A DNA stretch of 56,277 bases from an uncultured Cloacibacillus sp. (GCA_900545755.1 URAG01000005.1:1-56277), one strand, 5' to 3'. Numbered from the stretch's first letter, positions 36,168 through 43,883 are shown. Notes: a model not told the origin generated them from the sequence alone. Numbers and translations: made by a program.

Positions 36168-36951
36168 ATGCAGACGTATATGATAGCGGGAGGCGCGGCG
36201 CTCGCCGCCGCCGTAGGATATATTTCGATTTACAACAGGCTTCGCCGCCTAGCAGTGAAGGTCGAGGAGGGCGGCTCCGACATCGACGTAGCGCTTGAAA
36301 AACGCTACGATCTGCTTTCCGAGGAAATCGAGGCCGTGAAAAAATTTCTCAGGCACGAATATGAAACCTACGCCGCAGTCACCGGGTTGCGCAGCGGCAT
36401 AGACGTTGCTGACAGGCGGTGTGAGGAACGGACGCTGACGCGCGAACAGGCCGAGGCGATCAACGAGGCCATCGGCGCGCAGTCCGCGAAGATGGAGGAA
36501 ATCAAAACGCAGATGGCGCAGCAGAGGCGCGGAAAGAAAAACGGCGCGGCTGGGCGCAAGTTGGGCGCTGGCGAGAAAATAGGCCTTCTTTCATCTATCC
36601 AGCAGAGCCTCGGCGGCGTCGGAGCGGCAGTCAACGCGCTCGCGGAGCAGTACCAAACCGCCCGGCAAAACACAAAAATCATTAGGGGTCGGAGCGGCAG
36701 TCAACGCGCTCGCGGAGCAGTACCCCGTGCTCTATTCGTCGGCTTCTATGGAACATTTCCAGCGCTCCATCCGCGACGTCGAAGAGCACCTCCAGGCGGC
36801 GCGCCGTCTCTACAACGCCAACGTATCGCTCTACAACCAAACGATAGCGTCGTTCCCGTGGCTTGTCGTCGCGCGCATCCACGGCATGGAGAAGGCGGAG
36901 TTTTACGAGATAGACGACAGGAAAAGGGAGTTTAAGGTAAATTTTGACTGA
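36168..36951 (+). pseudogene. LemA family protein, frame broken by a 70-bp tandem duplication
   Basis: LemA proteins are membrane-anchored four-helix proteins usually paired with a DUF3137 protein. Residues 1-160 are intact: an N-terminal anchor (MIAGGAALAAAVGYISIYNRL) then helical KVEEGGSDIDVALEKRYDLL and GGVGAAVNALAEQY. At 36655 the sequence carries 33 foreign bases and then repeats the preceding 37 bases exactly, a net +70, which shifts the frame by one. The proper C-terminal part (YPVLYSSASMEHFQRSIRDVEEHLQAARRLYNANV...FKVNFD) continues in another frame to 36951. Read as it stands, translation runs out of frame and stops at 36935. Removing 70 bases restores a normal ~237-residue LemA. Reversible duplication, mutation and assembly error are all possible. 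Confidence 0.85.
36618..36724 (+). repeat. 37-bp direct repeat pair inside lemA
   Basis: Identical copies at 36618-36654 and 36688-36724, separated by 33 unique bases. Loss of one copy plus the spacer would restore the lemA frame. Confidence 0.95.
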
Positions 36952-37885
36952 CAGGGCATTTTCAGCGGACGAGGCGATAAGCGAGGCGCAGCTTGAAACT
37001 CTGCGCGAGAGCGCGAGGAAGCGCACCCGCTTCGCATACATGCTTGCGGCGCTTTCGTTCCCATTCTTCTGCTGGCTCTTCTACACGCAGCAGCTCGCCG
37101 ACGACGGAAGCGCGGCGATTGTGAGCAACGCCATAGCCGCGGCCGTGGCTTCGTCTGGGATCTTCGGCTTTCTTTATACCGTAGTCGTGCGGCGCGCGCA
37201 CTCGCGTTTCGTCGAGAGCTTCAAGGCGAAGTACGTGCTGCCGGTGATAGACGCGCTCCCCGGCTTCTCGCAGCTCGAGTTCCGCAGCCGCGAGGGTTTC
37301 GAGTGGGAAGAAGTGCGCGAGGCCGCGGTCGTCAAATGCGGCGACAAAAAATATTTCAAACGTGAAGATTTGCTGACCGGCCTCTGCGAGGGCGCGCGCT
37401 TCCGCATCAGCGACGTGACGGCGCGCCGCATGGTGAGGAGGGGAAAAAAGCGTGAGCTTGAGGTGCTCTTCGACGGGCAGGTGATGTGCTTCTCTCGTTT
37501 CGACGGCGCTAAGGTCAGTGACGGATTCGTACAGGTCTTTCGCCGCGAGTTCTTTTCCGACATCGGAGGCTCGCGCGCCGAGTACCGCATAATGACGGAG
37601 AACGCGGCTTTCAACGACAAATTCAACGTTTTCGCGGCGGACGAGCACAACGCATATTACATCCTCACGCCGCAGCTGATCGGAAAGATTATGGAATTTT
37701 CGGAGGCGGCAGGCGCGCCCGTCTCGCTAGTCTTCTCCGGGGAAAAGCTCTACGCCGCGGTCAAACGGCGCGGGATGTTCGTCCCCGCCCTAGACGAGCC
37801 TGTTCGCGCGCAGAAGGAGCGTCTCGGCGGCGACATAGCCGTCCTGCGCAAAGCCGCGGAGCTTCTCGTAAATTTGCCGGAATGA
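36944..37885 (+). CDS. DUF3137 family membrane protein
   Basis: A 313-residue protein. A TTG start at 36944 is inferred, overlapping the end of lemA by 8 bases with AAGG upstream; no ATG exists before residue 33. Two hydrophobic segments near residues 30-50 (FAYMLAALSFPFFCWLFYT) and 62-82 (SNAIAAAVASSGIFGFLYTVV) anchor a large cytoplasmic domain with FFSDIGGSRAEYRIMTENAAFNDKFNVFAADEHNAYYILTPQLIGKIMEF, the DUF3137 signature. The family typically follows lemA; its role is unknown. Because it appears translationally coupled to lemA's normal end, the lemA frameshift may reduce its translation. Confidence 0.85.
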   Translation: MTDRAFSADEAISEAQLETLRESARKRTRFAYMLAALSFPFFCWLFYTQQLADDGSAAIVSNAIAAAVASSGIFGFLYTVVVRRAHSRFVESFKAKYVLPVIDALPGFSQLEFRSREGFEWEEVREAAVVKCGDKKYFKREDLLTGLCEGARFRISDVTARRMVRRGKKRELEVLFDGQVMCFSRFDGAKVSDGFVQVFRREFFSDIGGSRAEYRIMTENAAFNDKFNVFAADEHNAYYILTPQLIGKIMEFSEAAGAPVSLVFSGEKLYAAVKRRGMFVPALDEPVRAQKERLGGDIAVLRKAAELLVNLPE

Positions 37886-38126
37886 GCCAAAACTCGCGCC
37901 GCGGCCTTAATTGCAGCCGCGCGGCGTACAATTCAACTGTTTTTTCGGCCTCTTACAATTCGCTATAACTTAATAAAAATGTAAAAAGTCCGTTTATGTG
38001 TTTGCGAAAGCGGCCTTCCGCCGCCGTTTTTTAACGAAAAACATTCTTTGAAGACTGTATCTGCGCCGTGAAATTAGGCGGACGGCCCGACGCGCCTTGC
38101 AAAACGCGGGGCTAGCCCTCTTCGCC

Positions 38127-38154
38127 TTGACTTCTCGGCTCTTGCCGTTATCAT
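38127..38154 (+). promoter_or_regulatory. Sigma-70 promoter of the lytic transglycosylase gene
   Basis: TTGACT (38127-38132), 16 bases, TATCAT (38149-38154); start near 38161, giving a ~113-base structured leader. The rest of 37886-38126 has no gene; a small stem GCGGC/GCCGC followed by six T near 38010-38032 may terminate the lemA operon. Confidence 0.65.
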
Positions 38155-38169
38155 AGAAGTCGCGTTTAG

Positions 38170-38260
38170 AGTGCCGGCGGCGTATGCGACTGAAAAATCC
38201 CAGAGACGGCGGACTTCGTCCGCTTTTTGGAGAAAAAGCTCCATGCCGCCTTCGAACTCT
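38170..38260 (+). promoter_or_regulatory. Structured leader with internal intrinsic terminator
   Basis: Within the leader, GCGGAC (38209-38214), loop TTC, GTCCGC (38218-38223), TTTTT (38224-38228) form a textbook terminator, followed by a second hairpin GGAG/CTCC. The outer segments GAGT and GGCGGC near 38170 can pair with GCCGCC and ACTC near 38245-38258, closing a multi-branch junction just before the AAGGAGG. It matches no riboswitch class I can recall. Confidence 0.5.
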
Positions 38261-38273
38261 CAAGGAGGTAAAT

Positions 38274-39140
38274 ATGCGGAAACTAATGAGAAAGCGGCAT
38301 TTCCATCTGCCGCGGATCGCAGCTATGCTCCTGCTTCTGCTCTCGATAGTCCTTCACCCGGACGCCTGCAAGGGCAGCACGGAACCACAGCCGAAAACAC
38401 ATACCACCCTCTCGGATCAAACTGTGATAGGGCCGGCGGAAAAATCCGCCGAAATGCAGACGGCTGCGGAAAAAATACGGAGCCAGATACTCCGTATCGC
38501 GCAGGACAACGCCGCGACGAAAGCGAAAATGGAGAAGAGGCGCGAGGAGGCGCGGTCGGCCAAGTACGATCAGTCGATATACAGCGCGCTGAAGCATCAC
38601 GGGCTGACGGAGGAACATCTTGCGAAATGGCGTCACGACCACCCGCTCAGCACGCTCAACAGGCTGGACAAGCTGCCGCCTGCGATGCAGCGCCGCGTGG
38701 CGAACACGGCGACGTTCATCAGAAAGGTGAATTCGAAGATATCGCATGAAACGGCCTGGCGCGAGGCCAGCGCGCTTGTGTTTTACAGCATCAAGTACGG
38801 CGTACCGTCGCACCTCGCGGTCGGCATAGCGAAAGCGGAGAGCCATTTCAACCCCAATGCGAGGAGCAGCGCCGGTGCGCTCGGCGTCATGCAGGTCATG
38901 TGGAAGGTGCATAACGGAATGCTGCGCGCTAAAGGCATAGCGCCGACGCGCGACCACATGTTCGACCCCGAAAGAGGAATCGAGGCCGGCGTACTGATAC
39001 TGTCGCGCTACATCACGGCTTACGGCACGGTGCAGAAGGCGCTCAACAGGTATTACGGCGGTATCTCCGGCAGCTATCTGAAAAAAGTCAACAAGAACAT
39101 GGCTCAGCTTAAAAGCCATTCCGAAGCGACTGGCTATTAG
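38274..39140 (+). CDS. Secreted lytic transglycosylase (SLT domain)
   Basis: A 288-residue protein; the ATG at 38274 has AAGGAGG six bases upstream, and the longer frame lacks one. Residues ~8-30 are a signal peptide (HFHLPRIAAMLLLLLSIVLHPDACKGS); the Cys near the cleavage site is not a clear lipobox. An alpha-helical charged region (~55-150) precedes the SLT catalytic domain (~165-270): SIKYGVPSHLAVGIAKAESHFNPNARSSAGALGVMQVMWKVH, where the Glu of AKAESHF is the catalytic acid and SAGALGVMQVM is the signature, then ERGIEAGVLILSRYI and ALNRYYGG. It cleaves peptidoglycan in the periplasm. It has its own promoter and structured leader. Confidence 0.9.
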   Translation: MRKLMRKRHFHLPRIAAMLLLLLSIVLHPDACKGSTEPQPKTHTTLSDQTVIGPAEKSAEMQTAAEKIRSQILRIAQDNAATKAKMEKRREEARSAKYDQSIYSALKHHGLTEEHLAKWRHDHPLSTLNRLDKLPPAMQRRVANTATFIRKVNSKISHETAWREASALVFYSIKYGVPSHLAVGIAKAESHFNPNARSSAGALGVMQVMWKVHNGMLRAKGIAPTRDHMFDPERGIEAGVLILSRYITAYGTVQKALNRYYGGISGSYLKKVNKNMAQLKSHSEATGY

Positions 39141-39325
39141 AAAAAGAAAAGACGAAAACACTCTGACGTAACCGGGAGGCCGCGCGCTTCCCCGCTTTTT
39201 ATGCTCAGTCGTTGCGTTCTGACTGCGCGGCGATGTGATCGCGCTTACATAAGTCGCACATGGGAGGGCGCAAGACGGATGATGAAGGGCGCGCTACGGA
39301 ATTTCTCCATAGCCGAGCTTGGATT

Positions 39326-39913
39326 TTAGAAGAGGATTCCGACGGCGCAGTAAACGAGCAGCAGCGCCATAACGGCGCTGAAAAGCCTGCCGTGGTTCCG
39401 CAGAGCGCGCTGGAAAAGCACGCCGAAGAGCGCCCACGTCCAGTTCGCCGCCGAGCCGATCACGGCGAGCAGCACCGCGAAGGCCGCGACCACGGCGGTG
39501 GAATCGAAGGCGGGCATGACGAACGATGTCAGAGCCGTCACGCCGTATAGCATTATCTTCACATTTACGAACTCAAGCACGAAGCCGGCCCAGAAGCCGC
39601 AGTCGACGTCGCTTTCGCCGTCCGCCGCCTCCGACGAACGCCACGTTTTCCACGCGAGCCAGAGGATGTAGGCCGCGCCGGCCCACTCCATGAACGGCAT
39701 AATCTTCGGCACGAATGAGGCGAGCGCGACCGAGAACAGCGCGCAGAGCAGCATGACTATTATGAAGCCGGCGAAGACGCCGACGAGCACGCGCCACGCG
39801 CGCGCTATGCCGTAGCGCCCAGCCGCCGACATCGAAAGTATATTATTCGGCCCCGGCGTAAAGGCCGAAGCGAAAACGTAAAGCGCGAAACCTACAAGGT
39901 TGAACTCTTCCAT
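39326..39913 (-). CDS. LysE family amino-acid exporter
   Basis: A 195-residue inner-membrane protein with about six hydrophobic segments and the LysE/RhtB hallmark FASAFTPGPNNILSMSAAGRYGIARAWRVLVGVFAGF near the N-terminus. The conserved FWAGFVLEFVNVKIMLYGV segment (the L-N-P-K-x-x-L-F region) is also present. Exports amino acids or homoserine-like compounds; substrate unresolved. The chosen ATG (39913) has a poor ribosome site. The region 39141-39325 between its stop and the lytic transglycosylase holds nothing I recognise. Confidence 0.9.
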   Translation of the reverse strand: MEEFNLVGFALYVFASAFTPGPNNILSMSAAGRYGIARAWRVLVGVFAGFIIVMLLCALFSVALASFVPKIMPFMEWAGAAYILWLAWKTWRSSEAADGESDVDCGFWAGFVLEFVNVKIMLYGVTALTSFVMPAFDSTAVVAAFAVLLAVIGSAANWTWALFGVLFQRALRNHGRLFSAVMALLLVYCAVGILF

Positions 39914-40053
39914 AAACACACGCCCCGAAGTTTTTTCATATTCTATCACGCACGCGGCGAAACGAAGCTTGACGAAAAAATGCCGGCTGCACGCGGCTTC
40001 GCCGCGAAATTCTGCGCCGCTAAGATGAACGCGCGCTGCCTGCGGCGTTTTGC

Positions 40054-40082
40054 TTGACAAGTGTGCATATGCACACTATGAT
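40054..40082 (+). promoter_or_regulatory. Promoter with a perfect palindrome as spacer (DUF134-NifX gene)
   Basis: TTGACA (40054-40059), 17 bases, TATGAT (40077-40082). The spacer contains GTGTGCATATGCACAC (40061-40076), a 16-bp perfect palindrome, so a bound dimer would block RNA polymerase directly. The helix-turn-helix protein encoded immediately downstream is the obvious candidate, by inference. Confidence 0.8.
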
Positions 40083-40110
40083 ATACGGCGTAACGTCGGA
40101 GGCGATCGAT

Positions 40111-40929
40111 TTGGCCGGAATCATAAAATGCCGCCGCGTCTGCTGCGACACACGGGCGCGGAGATTTTCGACCGAGGGCGCGGAGGAGTCCGTGCGGCTG
40201 ACGGTCGAGGAGCTTGAGAGCCTGCGGCTCTGCGATCTCGAAGGTGCGGACCAAAGCGCCGCGGCGCAGTCGATGGGCGTTTCGCGCGGCACGCTCCAGC
40301 GCATCGTCTACTCGGCGCGGCGTAAAGTCGCAGATGCCCTCTGCACGGGCAAGGCGATACATATAGGCGGAGGTAACTTCAGCCCCGCGGCGCGTAAGTG
40401 CGGACGGCGCGCGCTCTGCTCGCGCTGCCGCTTCGCGCGTGGCGGCTGCGAAAATTCAGATACGAATACAAATTATGAAGCGGGGGACGCAACGATGATG
40501 AAAGACGGAATAATAGCGGTAACTATGGAGGATGGGCAGATTTTCCAGCATTTCGGACACACGCGCTGGTTCGAGCTCTACGAGATAAAGGGAGGCGCTG
40601 TAGCCTCGCACAGGACTCTCGACGCGGCGGGCAGCGGGCACTCGGCGCTCGGTGGCCTGCTGCGCGCCAACGGCGTCAACCTGCTGATCTGCGGCGGCAT
40701 CGGCGGCGGCGCGAAGAACGTCCTGGCCGCGGCCGGAATCGAACTTATATCGGGCGTCAGCGGCCCCGTAGACGAAGCGGTGAAGCTTTACCTGGAAGGC
40801 AGACTTCACGACGACCCGTCTGCCGAGTGCCGCCACCACGACCACGGAGGCCATGAGTGCGGCCATCACGACGGCGCGCCGCACGGCGAATGCCGCGGCT
40901 GCGGCCATGAGCCGCACAGCTGCGACTAA
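40111..40929 (+). CDS. DUF134 helix-turn-helix / NifX-type cluster-binding fusion protein with His-rich tail
   Basis: A 272-residue protein using a TTG start at 40111 behind GGAGGC, downstream of the predicted start site; ATGs further upstream lie in the promoter. Residues ~1-95 are DUF134: KCRRVCCDTRARRFSTEG, VRLTVEELESLRLCDLEGADQSAAAQSMGVSRGTLQRIVYSARRKVADALCTGKAIHI (a sigma-4-like HTH). A Cys-rich linker (CGRRALCSRCRFARGGC) leads to a NifX/NifB-type domain (~130-230: IIAVTMEDGQIFQHFGHTRWFELYEI, LLICGGIGGGAKNVLAAAGIELI). The tail has C and H clusters (HHDHGGHECGHH, CRGCGHEPHSC), likely metal-binding. No nitrogenase genes are near; such proteins in anaerobes are thought to sense or carry Fe-S or Mo-Fe clusters. 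Monocistronic. Confidence 0.88.
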   Translation: MAGIIKCRRVCCDTRARRFSTEGAEESVRLTVEELESLRLCDLEGADQSAAAQSMGVSRGTLQRIVYSARRKVADALCTGKAIHIGGGNFSPAARKCGRRALCSRCRFARGGCENSDTNTNYEAGDATMMKDGIIAVTMEDGQIFQHFGHTRWFELYEIKGGAVASHRTLDAAGSGHSALGGLLRANGVNLLICGGIGGGAKNVLAAAGIELISGVSGPVDEAVKLYLEGRLHDDPSAECRHHDHGGHECGHHDGAPHGECRGCGHEPHSCD

Positions 40930-40954
40930 CTCCAATAGGCGAATTCACACGAAA

Positions 40955-40983
40955 GCGGCGGGCTGTGAAGCCCGTCGCTTTTT
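40955..40983 (+). terminator. Intrinsic terminator of the DUF134-NifX gene
   Basis: GCGGCGGGCT / AGCCCGTCGC (10 bp, one G-U) with 4-base loop and five T. The region 40984-41245 has no gene; it contains a second dyad CCCGCC/GGCGGG near 41045-41065. Confidence 0.85.
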
Positions 40984-41245
40984 CGTATCTCTAGTATCAT
41001 CCAAAGTCCGCTCCGGCCTGAGCTCGCCGTGACAAGAATAAACCCGCCATGGGCGGCGGGATTATTGGGTGAAGCGTACAAGATGCTCTGAGCCCGCCAC
41101 GCGAGCCGTGCGCTTTCGTCTTGTTTGTACGGCGTCATGCTTGATATTGCGAAACAATTCACGTCATATTTAACATAAAATTTTCTATTCTTGTGTGTCT
41201 GAAATATTTTTTATCATCTCCATAGTAATTTTAAAGGCAATAGGG

Positions 41246-41352
41246 TATAATGCTCTTCAATGCGCGAATAAGCGTTCAAAACAATCGCCTATGGTTGACC
41301 GCGTTCATGCGGAGAGAAGTAGGAATACTGAGCCGCAGTGCAGCGGCTTTTT
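41246..41352 (+). promoter_or_regulatory. gltP leader: TATAAT box and internal intrinsic terminator
   Basis: TATAAT at 41246-41251 (weak -35) would start RNA near 41257. The leader has AGCCGC (41331-41336), loop, GCGGCT (41343-41348) and TTTTT (41348-41352), 42 bases before the gltP start. An upstream hairpin CCGC (41299-41302) / GCGG (41309-41312) shares sequence with it: the GCGG could instead pair with the terminator's CCGC, an attenuator-type switch. Confidence 0.5.
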
Positions 41353-41393
41353 ATTATAAACAGTCATCTAATCCAACCGAAAGGGGAATTGCC

Positions 41394-42644
41394 ATGTCGG
41401 AATCCAACAGCGTAATGAAGTCTTACCGTTTCCCGATAATCCTGCTCTGCGCTATAGCGCTCGGCTGCGTCATCGGGGCGGTGATGGGCGAAAGGGCCCT
41501 CGTCCTTAAACCGCTCGGGGACCTGTTCATCAACGCGATGTTCATGGTCGTCGTCCCGCTCGTCTTTTCAACGATATGCAGCGCCGTCGCTTCCATGTCG
41601 TCTATGGAGCGCCTCGGCAAAGTTATGAAATCGCTTGTACTCGTCTTTATCGTCACAGGCGCTGTCGCGGCCCTGCTGATGTTAGTCACGGTTACGTTCT
41701 TCCCGCCGGCCGAGGGCGTCCACATTGAGATGGAGGCGGCCGGCGAAATCCAGGCGCTCAGCACGCCAGACCAGATAGTCAAGGCCGTCACGACGGACGA
41801 CTTCGTCAAACTGCTTTCGCGCAGCGCGATGCTCCCGCTGATACTCTTTACAATATTCTTCGGCTTCTGCCTCCAGTCCCTTGGAGAGCGCGGCCGCGCC
41901 GTCGGACGCGGCATCGGCGTATTCGCCGACGCGATGCTGAAGATGGTACAGTACCTCATGTACTACGCTCCCATCGGGCTCATGGCCTACTTCGCGACGC
42001 TCGTCGGCGACTACGGCCCGAAGCTGCTCGGCGCATACTTCCGCGCGATTGTCATTTACCACATCGCCACCTTCGGCTATTTCTTCATCGCATTCACGAT
42101 ATACTCGTGGTGGGCGACGCAGGGCAAGGGTGTCCGCACTTTCTGGGGGAACATAATCCCGCCCGCGCTTATGGCGCTCGGCTCCGGAAGCAGCACCGCG
42201 ACGCTGCCGCTCAACCTTGAGGCGGCCTCTAAAATGGGCATCCCGCGCGACATAAGCGAGATCACGCTTCCCATAGGCGCGACTGCGCACATGGAGGGAT
42301 CGTGCCTCTCCGGGATTCTTAAAATCTCGTTCCTCTTCGGCATATTCGGCCTGCCCTTCGACGGTATCGGAACGATGGCGACCGCCGTCACGGTTGCGGT
42401 GCTTTCCGGCGTCGTCCTCTCCGGCATCCCGGGCGGCGGACTCGTCGGCGAAATGCTCATAGTCAGCCTCTACGGCTTCCCGCCAGAGGCCTTCCCGATA
42501 ATAGCGACGATAGGCTTCCTCGTAGACCCGGCGGCGACGATGGTCAACGCGACCGGCGACACATGCTCGTCCCTCATCATCACGCGTCTCGTCGAAGGCA
42601 AGGACTGGTTCGTCAAAGCGATGGCGGGCAAGGAAGCGGCGTAA
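41394..42644 (+). CDS. gltP: Dicarboxylate/amino-acid:cation symporter (DAACS family)
   Basis: A 416-residue inner-membrane carrier importing glutamate, aspartate or C4-dicarboxylates with sodium or protons. Family features: LKPLGDLFINAMFMVVVPLVFSTI (TM2), the re-entrant loop ALGSGSSTATLPLNLEAA (the serine-rich motif; ~255-275), LPIGATAHMEGSC (usually N-M-D-G; here H-M-E-G, a notable change in the cation/substrate motif), GIPGGGLV (HP2 region) and VDPAATMVNATGDTCSSLI in TM8. The start at 41394 has AAGGGGAA upstream; the longer frame begins before the probable transcription start. The altered motif suggests a substrate or coupling ion different from classical GltP, so the symbol is provisional. 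Confidence 0.88.
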   Translation: MSESNSVMKSYRFPIILLCAIALGCVIGAVMGERALVLKPLGDLFINAMFMVVVPLVFSTICSAVASMSSMERLGKVMKSLVLVFIVTGAVAALLMLVTVTFFPPAEGVHIEMEAAGEIQALSTPDQIVKAVTTDDFVKLLSRSAMLPLILFTIFFGFCLQSLGERGRAVGRGIGVFADAMLKMVQYLMYYAPIGLMAYFATLVGDYGPKLLGAYFRAIVIYHIATFGYFFIAFTIYSWWATQGKGVRTFWGNIIPPALMALGSGSSTATLPLNLEAASKMGIPRDISEITLPIGATAHMEGSCLSGILKISFLFGIFGLPFDGIGTMATAVTVAVLSGVVLSGIPGGGLVGEMLIVSLYGFPPEAFPIIATIGFLVDPAATMVNATGDTCSSLIITRLVEGKDWFVKAMAGKEAA

Positions 42645-42670
42645 CTTTTGCTGCAAATATAGACACAATG

Positions 42671-42694
42671 GCGCGGCCTTCGGGCCGCGCTTTT
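42671..42694 (+). terminator. Intrinsic terminator of gltP
   Basis: Perfect 8-bp stem GCGCGGCC / GGCCGCGC closed by a TTCG tetraloop and followed by TTTT. Confidence 0.9.
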
Positions 42695-42779
42695 CGTATG
42701 CGCGCATTTGCGGCGGCGGACTGTTCGGAAATCTCGCGCCGCACACACAGGAGGGCCGTTTCCCCATAACGAAGGTTTG

Positions 42780-42942
42780 CGCCCTCTGCTGGATTCAAAG
42801 GGCGCGCTTCGTGTGTTGGGAAGGTCGTGAGGCTTATAGGAGAGAGAGTTTTATTCAACGAGAGCTCTGGAACCGCGTGGTGAAGGGAACCTCGCGGGAG
42901 AAGCTTTCGTTCTTCTTGTGTTAGCGTTAGCTAACCAATGAC
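42780..42942 (-). ncRNA. Candidate metal-regulated small RNA (no confident gene)
   Basis: A strong minus-strand promoter (42949-42977) points into this stretch, where I find no convincing reading frame with a ribosome site. The predicted RNA has C/U-rich segments complementary to Shine-Dalgarno sequences (CTTCTCCC, TTCCCTTC, CTCTCTCCT, CCTTCCC) and a 7-bp hairpin GCGCCCT/AGGGCGC near 42780-42806. No T-run terminator is obvious, so the 3' end is uncertain. C-rich unpaired motifs of this kind occur in iron-sparing RNAs of Firmicutes; the parallel is inference. Confidence 0.35.
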
Positions 42943-42977
42943 ACTGTTATATTAACAGAGGCTAACCGGCATGTCAA
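42920..42977 (-). promoter_or_regulatory. Promoter with two GTTAG-N6-CTAAC-type operators
   Basis: Minus strand: TTGACA (42977-42972), 17 bases, TAATAT (42954-42949). Operator B, GTTAG-N6-TTAAT (42966-42951, one imperfect half), lies mainly in the spacer and overlaps the -10; operator A, GTTAG-N6-CTAAC (42920-42935, perfect), lies just after the start site; centres are 31 bases apart. The same layout recurs at 48926-48979. Confidence 0.7.
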
Positions 42978-43256
42978 CACATTCTGTGAAAATAAAAAGG
43001 AAAAATTTATGCGCGCATCCAAGCGCGAAGGGCTGCGTATTTCGCGGCGGCGCCGTAAATCGCCGGCGCCGGCTCAAAGCGAAGAGCGGAATGAGGGAAG
43101 CGGCCCGCCTGCATAAAATCGCAGAAAAAAGCGCGCGTCTGGGCTTCTTTGCCCTTCGCGACGCGGCTGCGATATTATCGGAACGAGGCGCGTGTTATAA
43201 TCGTTATTCATAAGCTACAGCTAATTATAAAAATTCCGCCGATAGGAGGCTTTTTG

Positions 43257-43883
43257 ATGCTTAAAGACTTGTTTAAGGACAGCGGCTGCCCGCGCGGGGC
43301 GGTGGGGAAGATGATCCTCTCGATGATGAACAGGGGGCACAGGGCGCTGCACGAGTGGGCGCTCTCGCTTGTCGAAATAGCTCCGCGTGCACGGGCGCTC
43401 GACATAGGCTGCGGCGGAGGCTCCGCGATGGCGCTTCTGCTTAGTAGGCGCTGCCATGAAGGCAAGGTATGCGGCATAGACGTATCGGAGTGCGGCCTAG
43501 AATGCAGTGCGCGGCGCAACGCAAACGCGATAGCCGCGGGCCGGTGCGAGGTGCGCGCCGGCAGCGCGGAGGCGATACCCTACCCCGATGGATATTTCGA
43601 CATAGCGACGGCCTTCGAGACGCTTTACTTCTGGCCGGACCTAGACGGCGCGTTCGCAGAAGTGCTGCGTGCGCTCAAGCCCGGCGGAACCTTCATAATA
43701 GCGAACCACCAGGGCGATCCAGAACGCGCGGAATGGGCTGACGTGGTCGACAACATGACCGTCCGTGGCGAAGAAGAGATAACGGCGCGCCTGACGCGCG
43801 CCGGCTTTGCCGATATTACGCCGCACCGCAGCGAAAAAGGCTGGCTCTGCGTAGTCGCTAGGAAGCCCGAGCTTCGCGGCTAG
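43257..43883 (+). CDS. Class I SAM-dependent methyltransferase
   Basis: A 208-residue protein; the ATG at 43257 is 6 bases after AGGAGG. Rossmann-type SAM-binding motifs are clear: ARALDIGCGGGSAMALLL (motif I, ~residues 45-62), GKVCGIDVSECGLECSARRN (acidic end of strand 2), RAGSAEAIPYPDGYFDIATAFETLYFWPD (motifs II/III) and LRALKPGGTFIIANH (post-motif). The layout resembles the UbiE/COQ5-like small-molecule methyltransferases. A TATAAT at 43196-43201 may be its -10. The upstream stretch 42981-43195 has no gene. Substrate unknown. Confidence 0.88.
   Translation: MLKDLFKDSGCPRGAVGKMILSMMNRGHRALHEWALSLVEIAPRARALDIGCGGGSAMALLLSRRCHEGKVCGIDVSECGLECSARRNANAIAAGRCEVRAGSAEAIPYPDGYFDIATAFETLYFWPDLDGAFAEVLRALKPGGTFIIANHQGDPERAEWADVVDNMTVRGEEEITARLTRAGFADITPHRSEKGWLCVVARKPELRG

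Noticed and set aside
36655..36687. The 33-base lemA spacer as an insertion-sequence remnant
   Set aside because: It has no terminal inverted repeats or transposase trace, and a 37-bp target duplication is longer than IS elements normally make.
41682..42767. A 361-codon open frame antisense to gltP
   Set aside because: Composition (R, E, A, Y-rich, no motifs) is that of a reverse-strand shadow; the plus strand encodes a clear transporter.
42613..42858. An 81-codon minus-strand frame in the gltP downstream region, possibly the product of the operator-controlled promoter
   Set aside because: It needs a TTG start without a ribosome site and runs into the gltP coding region and terminator; it looks like chance openness.
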